Assembly: GCF_006715725.1 (NCBI RefSeq)
Contig: NZ_VFNU01000001.1
Location: forward strand, 4,402,001-4,466,000
Direction of reading: 5' to 3'
DNA: 64,000 bases
DNA from: Nocardioides sp. SLBN-35
GTDB taxonomy: Bacteria; Actinomycetota; Actinomycetes; Propionibacteriales; Nocardioidaceae
The position numbers were made by a program, and so were the translations under genes. This document shows positions 24,034 to 32,200 of this stretch, in pieces (positions within the stretch are counted from its first letter, which is position 1; each line of letters starts with the position of its first letter). Below the pieces are notes generated by a model. It searched no databases. It worked only from the letters and a program-made list of their open reading frames with translations, and was not told the origin of the DNA.

Positions 24034-25248
24034 TCAGCCGGCGACCCCGCGGAGCTCGACGGGCACCTGCGGCACGTCGAGCGTGTCGACGACCGTGCGG
24101 GTGGCCAGGTCGACGACGTGGACCTGCTTGGTGGCCGGCTCGGTGACGTACGCCGTGGCGCCGACCACCTCGAGCAGCGGTCGCGGCTGCTGCCAGTCCG
24201 TCGGCTCCTGCCAGGCCGCGGTGACCGGGACCGAGGCACTCACCCGGGCGGCGTCGACGTCGATGACGTGCAGCGCACCGTCGGTCCCGAGCACGAGGGC
24301 GTCGCCGTCGGGGGTGCGGCCCAGGGAGCGGAAGCTGTAGCTGGCCGGCAGGTCGACCAGCCGGAGAGACGCGTCGCGGGTGTCGATGACTGCCACCCGG
24401 GTCGGCCGCTCCAGCTCGGCGTCGGGGTCGACCTTGTAGTCGCCCAGCACGTACGGCGAGCTCTCGTGACCGGCCTGGTTTCCGATGCGGCCGTACGCGT
24501 CGGGCGCGTCGATCTTGGTGATCTCGCGGCCCTCGACGAGCAGCACCCCGTCCTCGCACCCGAACAGGGCGACCTCGCCGGCGAAGGCCTCGCCGTGCAC
24601 GCCCGGGCACTGGTCGGACGCCGCCAGCTCGCTGCCGGCCGCCGTCACCAGGCGGATGCCGAAGCGCGACTCGTCGTCACCGACGGTCATCAGCAGGTTG
24701 CCGTGGCCGTCCTGGACCGCAACGCCGTGGTGCGCCTGCTCGGCCCGGAAGGTCTCGACCTCCGGGGTGCCGTCCGCCAGGTCGGCGGGGTCGAAGGCCG
24801 TGATCTGCCCGGTGCCGTCGTCGAACACGGTGGTCCGCCCGTGGTGAGGTACGACGTGCCCCGGCTCCTCGGCCGCGATGGTGAAGTCCGTCAGCCGGGG
24901 CTCGGCGGTCCACGAGTGGCCGTGGTCGCCGTGCTCCTCGGTCCAGGCCCCCGTGTCGAGCGCCGTGAGCCCGCCGGCGCCGGAGACGAGCACGTGCCGC
25001 TCGTCCCCCGCGGGGTTGAGCCGCAGGAAGCCTTCCCGCTCCTCGTTGAGGAGGACCTTCCCGGTCTCGGCGTCGAGGACGAGCACGCCGCCGTCGTAGG
25101 TCATCGCGAGGCGGGGCCGCGGGCCGTCGACCTCGGTGGCGGTCGCGGGCGACGGGGCGGGTGAGGTCGGACGGGCGGACTGCTCGGAGCCGCACGCGGC
25201 GAGGACGAGGGCGCCGAGGACGACAGGGACAGCGGATCGGATCAACAT
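24034..25248 (-). CDS. AztD-like zinc-binding lipoprotein
   Basis: A 404-residue lipoprotein with signal peptide and lipobox LAAC (Cys19), then an Ala/Pro/Thr linker and a beta-propeller (YDGGVLVLDAETGKVL, HVVDLATRTVVDTLDV). His-rich segments EEHGDHGHSW and HHGVAVQDGHG are suitable zinc sites. This matches zinc metallochaperone AztD, which hands zinc to an ABC importer. The aztABC genes are not in the window. I chose the ATG at 25248 rather than 25269 because a Zur box and a -10-like box sit directly before and over it. Confidence 0.78.
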   Translation of the reverse strand: MLIRSAVPVVLGALVLAACGSEQSARPTSPAPSPATATEVDGPRPRLAMTYDGGVLVLDAETGKVLLNEEREGFLRLNPAGDERHVLVSGAGGLTALDTGAWTEEHGDHGHSWTAEPRLTDFTIAAEEPGHVVPHHGRTTVFDDGTGQITAFDPADLADGTPEVETFRAEQAHHGVAVQDGHGNLLMTVGDDESRFGIRLVTAAGSELAASDQCPGVHGEAFAGEVALFGCEDGVLLVEGREITKIDAPDAYGRIGNQAGHESSPYVLGDYKVDPDAELERPTRVAVIDTRDASLRLVDLPASYSFRSLGRTPDGDALVLGTDGALHVIDVDAARVSASVPVTAAWQEPTDWQQPRPLLEVVGATAYVTEPATKQVHVVDLATRTVVDTLDVPQVPVELRGVAG

Positions 25249-25262
25249 GAGAATGATTCTCA
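25248..25262. promoter_or_regulatory. Zur box
   Basis: TGAGAATGATTCTCA is a perfect 15-base palindrome (17 with flanking A/T) that matches the actinobacterial Zur consensus TGaaAATgATTttCA. It covers the start codon, transcription start and -10 of the AztD-like gene, so zinc-loaded Zur would block it. Confidence 0.85.
25256..25261 (-). promoter_or_regulatory. GAGAAT -10-like box within Zur box
   Basis: On the minus strand GAGAAT ends 7 bases before the ATG at 25248. Confidence 0.4.
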
Positions 25263-25289
25263 TGCCCAAGCCATGTGGACGTCAAGCCG

Positions 25290-26756
25290 TCAGTGCTCGT
25301 CGGTCGACCGGGAGCCCGTGAGGGTGCGGCCCCCGACCACCGTGATGAGCGCGACCAGGCCGGCGAGGATCGCGAAGCCGATCCGCTGGCTGTGCAGGAA
25401 CTCCTCGACCACGGCCGCGCTCCAGCGCCCGGTCGGCAGCGAGGTGCCCATGACGGCGGCGGTGACGGTGCCGACCACGGCGACACCGAAGACGTTGCCG
25501 ATCTCCTGGGCGGTGTCGTTGAGGGCGGAGCCGATGCCGGTGTGGTCCTCGGGCAGGGCCTCGATCAGGGCGACCGCCGAGGTCGTCATCACCATGCGCA
25601 TGGCGACCGCGAGCAGCAGCATGCCGGCGGCGAAGACCGGGTACCCGGCACCGAGGGCGACGTACTCCACGGCCAGGGAGACCAGCAGCGACGTACTGCC
25701 GACCAGGGCGGTGGCCCGGTGCCCGAGGCGCGCGACCAGCGCATCGGTGAGCGGCCCGGAGACGAACATGCCGGCGACCATCGGCAGCGTGCCGAGCCCG
25801 GCCTGCAGCGGGCTCCAGCCCCAGGCGAACTGGAAGAGCTGGGTCGCGGCGAACATGACGCCGACCATCGCGACCATCACGCCGGTCTGCAGGATGGCGC
25901 TGCCGCGGACGGTACGACGCCCGAGCAGCCGCAGGTCCAGCATCGGGTCCGCAGCCGCGCGCTCGCGCATTACGAAGCCGACTCCCGCCGCCACCGCGGC
26001 AACCGCGGTGGCGAGCGTGACGGGCGAGGTCCAGCCCTCGTCGACGCCGAGGGTGAAGGCGAACAGGCCCAGGCCGAGCATCGCGACCGACAGCACCGCG
26101 CCGGGCACGTCCGCGGCGCCGGTACGGCGCTCGGCCGGGTCGTCGACGGGGATCCCCCGGGCGACACCCCAGAAGGCGACAGCGGCGACGGGTGCGTTGA
26201 CGACGAGCAGCGCCTGCCACGGCAGGTGGGTCACCGCGAGGCCGCCGAGGACCGGGCCGACCATGACCCCGACCATGGCGACGCTGACGATCAGCCCGAT
26301 CGCGCGCCGGCGCAGCTCCTCGTCGTCGAAGAGCCGGAAGACCAGCGACATGGTGCCGGGCGCGATGAGGGCGGCGAACACGCCGCACAGCGCGCGGACG
26401 GCGATCAGCTGCCACGGCTCGGTGGCGAGCAGGACGAGGGTGGAGGACAGCCCGAAGCCGGCGATGCCGGCCAACAGCATCCGGCGCCGGCCCAGCTTGT
26501 CGCCGAGCGTGCCGCCGACCATCAGCAGGCCGCCGAAGGTGAGCGAGTAGGCGCCGACGATCCACTGCAGCCCGGTGGGGCCGACGGCGAGGTCGCGCCC
26601 GATGGTCGGCAGCGCGACGGACAGCACGGAGTTGTCGACCATCTCCACGAGCATGGTCAGGCAGAGGGCGAGGATCGCGGGCGCGGCGGCACGGAGAGTG
26701 GCGGGCTTCGCGGTCCGCGCGGTGGTGGGCGTCGAGGACGCGGCGGCGGTGGTCAT
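25290..26756 (-). CDS. MFS drug exporter, DHA2 (14-TM) family
   Basis: A 488-residue proton-driven efflux pump of the EmrB/QacA type, about 14 membrane segments. Motif D1 (LVEMVDNSVLSVALPTI), motif A (GGTLGDKLGRRRMLLAG) and motif C (VGPVLGGLAVTHLPW) are present. GGGAGG lies 8 bases before the ATG. The promoter carries three TetR-type operators and the TetR gene is divergent, so expression is most likely induced by an exported compound. Stop is 42 bases before the AztD-like start. Confidence 0.92.
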   Translation of the reverse strand: MTTAAASSTPTTARTAKPATLRAAAPAILALCLTMLVEMVDNSVLSVALPTIGRDLAVGPTGLQWIVGAYSLTFGGLLMVGGTLGDKLGRRRMLLAGIAGFGLSSTLVLLATEPWQLIAVRALCGVFAALIAPGTMSLVFRLFDDEELRRRAIGLIVSVAMVGVMVGPVLGGLAVTHLPWQALLVVNAPVAAVAFWGVARGIPVDDPAERRTGAADVPGAVLSVAMLGLGLFAFTLGVDEGWTSPVTLATAVAAVAAGVGFVMRERAAADPMLDLRLLGRRTVRGSAILQTGVMVAMVGVMFAATQLFQFAWGWSPLQAGLGTLPMVAGMFVSGPLTDALVARLGHRATALVGSTSLLVSLAVEYVALGAGYPVFAAGMLLLAVAMRMVMTTSAVALIEALPEDHTGIGSALNDTAQEIGNVFGVAVVGTVTAAVMGTSLPTGRWSAAVVEEFLHSQRIGFAILAGLVALITVVGGRTLTGSRSTDEH

Positions 26757-26783
26757 GACGGCCTCCCTTCGGGATCAGAGTGG

Positions 26784-26798
26784 TCGAACGTTGTTCGA
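26784..26798. promoter_or_regulatory. TetR-type operator 1
   Basis: TCGAAC-GTT-GTTCGA, perfect palindrome, in the MFS 5' untranslated region. Confidence 0.75.
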
Positions 26799-26799
26799 G

Positions 26800-26814
26800 T
26801 CGAACACTGTTCGA
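26800..26814. promoter_or_regulatory. TetR-type operator 2
   Basis: TCGAAC-ACT-GTTCGA, perfect palindrome, 16 bases from operator 1, at the MFS -10 edge and transcription start. Confidence 0.75.
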
Positions 26815-26841
26815 GAATAGAACGTTGTTCGAGAATGTCAA
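26814..26841 (-). promoter_or_regulatory. MFS promoter TTGACA-N16-TATTCT
   Basis: On the minus strand a consensus TTGACA (26836-26841) and TATTCT (26814-26819) are 16 bases apart. Operator 3 fills the spacer and operator 2 touches the -10. Confidence 0.7.
26818..26832. promoter_or_regulatory. TetR-type operator 3
   Basis: TAGAAC-GTT-GTTCGA, palindrome with imperfect outer bases, 18 bases from operator 2, between the -35 and -10 of the MFS promoter. Confidence 0.7.
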
Positions 26842-26850
26842 GACGCCCTA

Positions 26851-27011
26851 GGGTCGTGTCAGGTTGAAGCGCTGACACAGCCGGTGGTCCTGGTGCGTGC
26901 ATCGCAAGGCGCCGGCGCGCAGCCATACCGCGTTGTCTCGCAAGCGTCGGCAACGCCGCGAGGTGCGTGCCAGGCCGCCGGATGTGGCGACGAATCAGCC
27001 TGACACGACAC
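26851..27011. mobile_element. MITE-like 161-base element, TA-flanked
   Basis: Terminal inverted repeats GGGTCGTGTCAGG (26851-26863) and CCTGACACGACAC (26999-27011) match at 12 of 13 positions. Each end is followed by TA (26849-26850, 27012-27013), as expected of a TA target duplication. There is no ORF inside. The right-hand TA is also the TA of the tetR TAGGGT box. The alternative is a regulatory inverted repeat set: CTGACAC/GTGTCAG occurs at 26856-26862, 26872-26878 and 27000-27006. Confidence 0.45.
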
Positions 27012-27017
27012 TAGGGT
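27012..27017 (+). promoter_or_regulatory. TAGGGT -10 box, leaderless tetR
   Basis: TAGGGT ends 7 bases before the ATG at 27025. Confidence 0.6.
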
Positions 27018-27024
27018 TGGCGGC

Positions 27025-27774
27025 ATGCCAGGACGCCCCAGGACGACCCGTCGCGCGACCCACTCGCTCGACCAGATCGTCGACACCGCGATCGCGATGC
27101 TCGACCGCGAGGGCGCCGGCGGACTCACCCTGCGCGGGCTGGCCGCCGAGCTCGGGGGCGGACTCGGCAGCATCTACTGGTACGTCGCCGGCAAGGCCGA
27201 GCTGCTCGACCTGGCCTGCGACACGCTGATCGGGCGCGCTCTCGCCGCGGCCGAGACCTCCGACGTACCCACTCCCCCGATGGAGGTCGAGCTCGCCACC
27301 GACGACCCCGCGATCGTCGAGGCGGCCGCGACGGTGCGGCGGATCTCGCTGGCGCTGTTCGCGCAGATGGACGAGCACCCGTGGCTCGCCGCCCAGTCAC
27401 AGCTCGGCGGCGCGGAGCGTCCCAACGGGCTGCGGGTCTGGGAGCTGGTCGGGCGGGCCCTGGCGACGATGGGCCTCTCCCCCCGCCAGCAGTTCCACGG
27501 CAGCACCGCGATCACGGGCTACGTCGTCGGCGTCGCCGCCGAGATGTCGGCGCAGGACAACGCGGTCGACCCGACCCTGTCGAAGGACGAGCAGCTCGAC
27601 CGCGTCGTCGAGCGCTGGCAGGGCGAGGAGTTCGACGAGTTCCCGTGGATCCGCTCGATGGCCGACCAGTTCCGCCGGCACGACGACCTCGACCAGTTCG
27701 CCGCCGGCCTGGACCTGCTGGTCCTGGGCCTGGTCCGCCAGGCGGTCAGCCCTGGTCGGCCGGCTCCAGGCTGA
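27025..27774 (+). CDS. TetR-family regulator
   Basis: A 249-residue repressor. The N-terminal HTH is clear (IVDTAIAMLDREGAGGLTLRGLAAELGGGLGSIYWYVAGKAELLDLACD), the ligand-binding part is helical with Trp/Gln-rich stretches and a TetR_C-like end. It is divergent from the DHA2 exporter, with 268 bases between the starts, and is the natural candidate for the three operators in the exporter promoter. Its 3' end overlaps convergent msrB by 29 bases. Confidence 0.9.
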   Translation: MPGRPRTTRRATHSLDQIVDTAIAMLDREGAGGLTLRGLAAELGGGLGSIYWYVAGKAELLDLACDTLIGRALAAAETSDVPTPPMEVELATDDPAIVEAAATVRRISLALFAQMDEHPWLAAQSQLGGAERPNGLRVWELVGRALATMGLSPRQQFHGSTAITGYVVGVAAEMSAQDNAVDPTLSKDEQLDRVVERWQGEEFDEFPWIRSMADQFRRHDDLDQFAAGLDLLVLGLVRQAVSPGRPAPG

Positions 27775-28150
27775 GGCTGATCGAGTTGATGCAGTAGCGG
27801 TCGCCGGTGGGGGTGCCGTACCCGTCGGGGAAGACGTGGCCGAGGTGCGAGCCGCAGTTGGCGCAGCGCACCTCGACCCGCTTCATGCCGTGGGTGTTGT
27901 CCTCGAGGTACTCGATCGTGTCGCTGATCGGCTGGTAGAAGCTCGGCCAGCCGCAACCGGAGTGGAACTTCGTGTCGGACTCGAACAGCTTGGCCTGGCA
28001 GGCCTTGCAGCGGTAGACGCCGGTGGTCTCGGTGTCGGTGTACTCACCGGTGAAGGCCCGCTCGGTGCCGGCCTTGCGGAGCACCTGGTACTCCTCGGGA
28101 GTGAGCTCGGAGCGCCACTCCTCGTCCGTCTTCTCGACCTCGTATGCCAT
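27746..28150 (-). CDS. msrB: peptide-methionine (R)-S-oxide reductase
   Basis: A 134-residue enzyme reducing methionine-R-sulfoxide in proteins. Two CxxC pairs (YRCKACQAKLF and RCANCGSHLGHVF) bind structural zinc; SGCGWPSFYQPI and the catalytic Cys in RYCINSISL are intact. The start at 28150 (MAYEVEKTDEEW) is chosen over an ATG 7 codons upstream because a TACGCT box lies 6 bases before it. It follows the rhodanese and cysteine dioxygenase genes, making a sulfur-redox neighbourhood. Confidence 0.93.
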   Translation of the reverse strand: MAYEVEKTDEEWRSELTPEEYQVLRKAGTERAFTGEYTDTETTGVYRCKACQAKLFESDTKFHSGCGWPSFYQPISDTIEYLEDNTHGMKRVEVRCANCGSHLGHVFPDGYGTPTGDRYCINSISLSLEPADQG

Positions 28151-28156
28151 GGCTTC

Positions 28157-28162
28157 AGCGTA
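28157..28162 (-). promoter_or_regulatory. TACGCT -10 box, leaderless msrB
   Basis: On the minus strand TACGCT ends 6 bases before the ATG at 28150. Confidence 0.5.
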
Positions 28163-28186
28163 CTCAGGCACCCACGCCGGCCGGGC

Positions 28187-28606
28187 TCAGGCAGCGACGC
28201 CCGCGACCGGCATCCCGGCCTCGCGCCAGGCGGCGAACCCGCCGATCACGTCGGTGGCGCGCTCGATGCCGATGCTGCGCAGGGCGTCGGCGGCGAGCGA
28301 GGAGGTGTAGCCCTCCTGGCACAGCACGATCACCCGGCGGTCGTACGCCGCCTCGGGCAGCCGAGCGTCGCTGCGCGGGTCGAAGCGCCACTCGAGCACG
28401 TTGCGCTCGACGACGAGGGCGGGCAGCCAGCGGGCGACCTCGCCCTCGCGGGCGCGCTGGGCGGCGGGCCGGATGTCGACGAGCAGGGAGCCGAGGGCGA
28501 CCAGCTCCTGGAAGGCGGCGCGGGCGGTGACCCGGTCGAGCCGGGACCGGGCGTCCGCGAGGAGGGCGTCGACGCCGTCGTACCGCACGGGGACGAGGGT
28601 ACTCAC
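28187..28606 (-). CDS. rhodanese-like sulfurtransferase
   Basis: A 139-residue single-domain rhodanese. Core features: SLLVDIRPAAQR, then the active-site loop VIVLCQEGYTSSLAADALRSIG with catalytic Cys, and VIGGFAAWREAGMPV. The GTG start overlaps the cysteine dioxygenase stop as GTGA, so the two are translationally coupled. Together they point to handling of sulfane sulfur made from cysteine. Confidence 0.9.
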   Translation of the reverse strand: MSTLVPVRYDGVDALLADARSRLDRVTARAAFQELVALGSLLVDIRPAAQRAREGEVARWLPALVVERNVLEWRFDPRSDARLPEAAYDRRVIVLCQEGYTSSLAADALRSIGIERATDVIGGFAAWREAGMPVAGVAA

Positions 28607-29052
28607 CACTCCTCCCCCGCGCGCTCGACGCCGAGCACCTCGAGGCGGTCGCCGTGGAACCTGAACCGGGTCATCGTGTGCAGCCGCGGCGAGTACGCGT
28701 GCAGCGAGAGGGCCGGACCGTCGGTGGCATTGCGTACGTCGTGCGCATAGCCGGCACCGAACGCCTTGCCGTCGCCGGGGCCCAGGTCGATCAGCCGGAG
28801 CCCGCCGTCGAAGGTGTGCTCGGTGAGCCGGCCCTCCAGGACGGTGAACGCGCCGGACGAGGAGCCGTGGTCGTGCCAGTCGGTGGCGGCACCGGCCGGC
28901 CACGAGATCAGCCAGAGCTCGTAGTCGTCGGTCCTGAGCAGGCGGAGCCACGAGCGCTCGTGCGGGTCGTGGTCGAGGAGGTGGCGCAGGTCGGGGTCGG
29001 CCGCGTGGTTGCGGACCACCTCGAGCAGGGGCAGGACGGCGAGCTGGGTCAT
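28603..29052 (-). CDS. cysteine dioxygenase family protein
   Basis: A 149-residue cupin of the CDO type I family. The iron site His pair lies in TDWHDHGSSSGAFTVLEG and the third His in GAGYAHDVRNATD; the C-terminal LHAYSPRL is typical of bacterial homologues. The reaction would be O2-dependent oxidation of cysteine to cysteine sulfinate. GGAGGAAACCC precedes the ATG. A leader peptide ending CCRCC lies 42 bases upstream and should tie expression to cysteine supply. Confidence 0.88.
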   Translation of the reverse strand: MTQLAVLPLLEVVRNHAADPDLRHLLDHDPHERSWLRLLRTDDYELWLISWPAGAATDWHDHGSSSGAFTVLEGRLTEHTFDGGLRLIDLGPGDGKAFGAGYAHDVRNATDGPALSLHAYSPRLHTMTRFRFHGDRLEVLGVERAGEEW

Positions 29053-29094
29053 GGGTTTCCTCCGGGTGGTGTCGGTGCTGGATCGGGGTGGGGA

Positions 29095-29163
29095 TCAACA
29101 GCAGCGACAACACGACCCGGGGAGCCGGTGGGCACCACGCAGGACAGGGAGGAGGCTGGTCAT
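29095..29163 (-). CDS. cysteine-rich regulatory leader peptide (uORF)
   Basis: A 22-codon ORF, MTSLLPVLRGAHRLPGS followed by CCRCC and TGA, lies 42 bases before the cysteine dioxygenase start. A promoter places the transcript start at its ATG, so it would be leaderless. Four Cys codons in five at the end make ribosome progress depend on charged tRNA-Cys. This matches the polycysteine leaderless uORFs shown in mycobacteria to act as cysteine-responsive attenuators of sulfur operons. Confidence 0.82.
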   Translation of the reverse strand: MTSLLPVLRGAHRLPGSCCRCC

Positions 29164-29169
29164 GGCTCC

Positions 29170-29198
29170 ATAGTGGAGTAAGTCGATAGACTTTTCAA
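29170..29198 (-). promoter_or_regulatory. uORF/cdo promoter TTGAAA-N17-CACTAT
   Basis: On the minus strand TTGAAA (29193-29198) and CACTAT (29170-29175) are exactly 17 bases apart; the -10 ends 6 bases before the uORF ATG at 29163. Confidence 0.7.
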
Positions 29199-29224
29199 GT
29201 CGGGCTACGAAACCCTAGGAGTCG

Positions 29225-29230
29225 TAGGGT
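29225..29230 (+). promoter_or_regulatory. TAGGGT -10 box, leaderless lysX
   Basis: TAGGGT ends 6 bases before the GTG at 29237. Confidence 0.6.
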
Positions 29231-29236
29231 TCCGGC

Positions 29237-32200
29237 GTGTCCCGCGCTCCGGCAGCTGCCGCTCCGTCCTGGCTGGCCGGCGCTCACGCCGCGCTGGTCC
29301 ACAGGGTCCCCTCGGCGAGCGCGACCGTGGTGGCCGTGTGGGCCGGGCTGTGCGCCGTCGCCGCCCTGATCCCCTCGCTGCGCCACGGGTTGCGGGAGCC
29401 GTTGACCGCCGTCAGCGAGAACGTGCTGCTGATCCTGCCCAACCTCGCCTATGCCACCTTCCTCGCGCTGCTCGCCGGCGCGCTCAGCACCGGCAAGCGC
29501 GCCGGCTGGCGGATCCTGGTCGGCGTCCTCGTCATCAACCTCATCGATGCCCTGGGTGAGTTCACCGCCCGCCCCCGCAGCAATGTCGCGGTCGCGGTCG
29601 CCACCCTGCTCCTCGTCGTGGTGCTGCTCGCCCGGACCGGCTTCAACACCCGGGTCAGGTCGCGGTCGATGCTCAAGGCGATCGCCGTCCTGGTGCCCTG
29701 CCTGATGCTGAGCATCGGCCTCGGCTTCCTTCTCCTCCATCTCTTCCACGGCACGCTGCCGGCCGACCAACGGCTGCTCTGGTCGCTCAACCGGGCCACC
29801 GGTGGCGTGATCGGCCCGCGTGCCTTCGACGGCCGACCCGACGATTGGGTCAGCGACCTGATCGGGTTCCTCGGCGGGGTCTCGCTGCTCGGGTCGTTCG
29901 CCGTCGTCTTCCAGTCCCAGGCGTTGCGCGCGACGCTGACCGATTCCGAGGAGCGCGCGGTTCGCTCCCTGCTCGACGAGTACGGGCGCCACGACTCGCT
30001 CGGCTACTTCGCCAGCCGGCGCGACAAGGCAGCCGTCTTCTCCGAGGACGGCCGGGCCGTCGTACTTCACCGCGTCGAGGTCGGCGTGTGCCTGGCCAGC
30101 GGCGACCCGATCGGCGACATGGGGTCGTGGCCCGACGCCATCGCCCGCTGGCAGCGGCTCGCCCGCGAACACGGGTGGTCGCCTGCGGTGCTCGGGGCCA
30201 GCGAACGCGCCGCCCACCACTACGAGCGCGCCGGCCTGACCGCCCTGCAGCTGGGCGACGAGGCCATCATCGAGGTCGCCGACTTCAACCAGCGCCGCCC
30301 ACGGCTGCCCGCGATCCAGCGCGCCGTACGACGCGCCCGGCGCCACGGCGTGACCGTGCGGATCCGGCGCCACCACCAGGTGCCGCCCGAGGAGATGGAT
30401 CAGGTACGCCGTCTCGCCGACGCCTGGCGCGGCGACGAGCCCGAGCGCGGCTTCTCGATGGCGCTCGGGCGGCTCGGCGACCCGGCCGACGGCGACTGCC
30501 TGCTCGCCGAGGCCCTCGCTCCCGACGGCTCGGTGCTCGCTCTGCTGTCCTTCGTGCCGTGGGGCACCTCGGGCATCTCCCTCGACCTGATGCGTCGCGA
30601 CCCGGCCGGGCCCAACGGCGTGATCGAGTTCCTGGTGAGCGCCATCGCCGAGCACGGCTCGGAGCACCGGGTGGCCCGGATCTCCCTGAACTTCGCCGTC
30701 CTGCGCTCCGTCTTCGAGGAGGGCGGGCGGATCGGCGCGGGCCCGCTGCTGCGCGGCTGGCGGCGGGTGCTGCTCGTGCTGTCGCGCTGGTGGCAGCTCG
30801 AGGCGCTCTATCGCTCGAACGTGAAGTACGAGCCCGCGTGGTTCCCCCGGTTCCTCTGCTACGACGACGCGCGGATGATCCCTCGCGTCGGAGTCGCGGC
30901 GGGCATAGCCGAGGGCTTCATCGACATCCCGGAGCGGATCCGGACCCGGCGGCCGCTCGAGCCCGAGCACCTGTCGGCCGACCGCGCCGACGAGATCGTG
31001 GCCGCGGTGAAGGCGCACCAGGAGCTGCGGGCCCGCGGCCGGCGCCGTCCCGAGCAGGTCCGGATCCGCCTGGAGCGGATGTCGGCCATGGCCGCGGCCG
31101 GCCGCTCCCCCTATCCCGCGGCCGGGGTGCGGCCGACCTCGACCGCGGCCGCGCTCGCGGCCGACGACGGCTCAGCGGTGAGCGTTGCCGGCCGTTTGGT
31201 CGCGATCCGCGACCACGGCGGCGTCGTGTTCGTGGAGCTGCGCGACTGGCACGGCTGCGTGCAGTGCGTCCTGCAGGCCGACTCCCTCGCACCGGACATC
31301 GAGGTCTTCGTCGGCGACTGCGACCTCGGCGACCTCGTCGAGCTGCACGGCACCGTCGGCACCAGTCGCAGTGGCGAGCGGTCGGTGCTCGCCACGTCTT
31401 GGCGGATGCTCGCGAAGTGTCTCCACCCGCTGCCCGGACATGTGAACGGCCCGATGGCGCCGGAGTACCGGGTCCGCCAGCGCCACCTCGACCTCGCCAT
31501 GAACGACGGCGCCCGCGAGCACCTGCGCCGCCGGGCCCAGGTGCTGCGCGGGATCCGCGAGACCCTGCACGAGCAGGACTACCTCGAGGTCGAGACGCCA
31601 GTGCTCCACACCGTCCACGGCGGCGCCAACGCCCGACCGTTCGCCACCTACAGCAACGCCTACGACCTCCCCCTGTCCCTGCGGATCGCGCCCGAGCTCT
31701 ATCTCAAGCGGCTGTGCGTCGGCGGCGTCGAGCGGGTCTACGAGATGGGCCGGGTGTTCCGCAACGAGGGCGCCGACCGCACCCACAACCCCGAGTTCAC
31801 CGCGCTCGAGGCGTACGACGCCCACGGCGACTACACGACGATGCGGGACCTGTGCCAGCAGCTCGTGACCGCCGCCGCCACGGCCGTGCACGGCCGACCA
31901 GTCCTCGTGCACCGCGACGCCGACGGTCGGGAGCAGGAACTCGTCATCGACGGCACCTGGACGGTCCGAACGGTGCACGACGCGGTGTCGGAGGCGCTCG
32001 GCGAAGCGGTGGACTGGGCGACCCCGGCGGACGAGCTCCGGGAGCTGGCCGCGGCCCACGACGTGGCGGGGGCCGAGCTGAGCGCGGACCAGATCGTGCT
32101 CGAGCTCTACGAGGCCCTCGTCGAGCCGGCGACCGTGGCGCCGACGTTCTACACCGACTTCCCGACCTCGGTGTGCCCGCTGACCCGGGCGCGCGACGAC

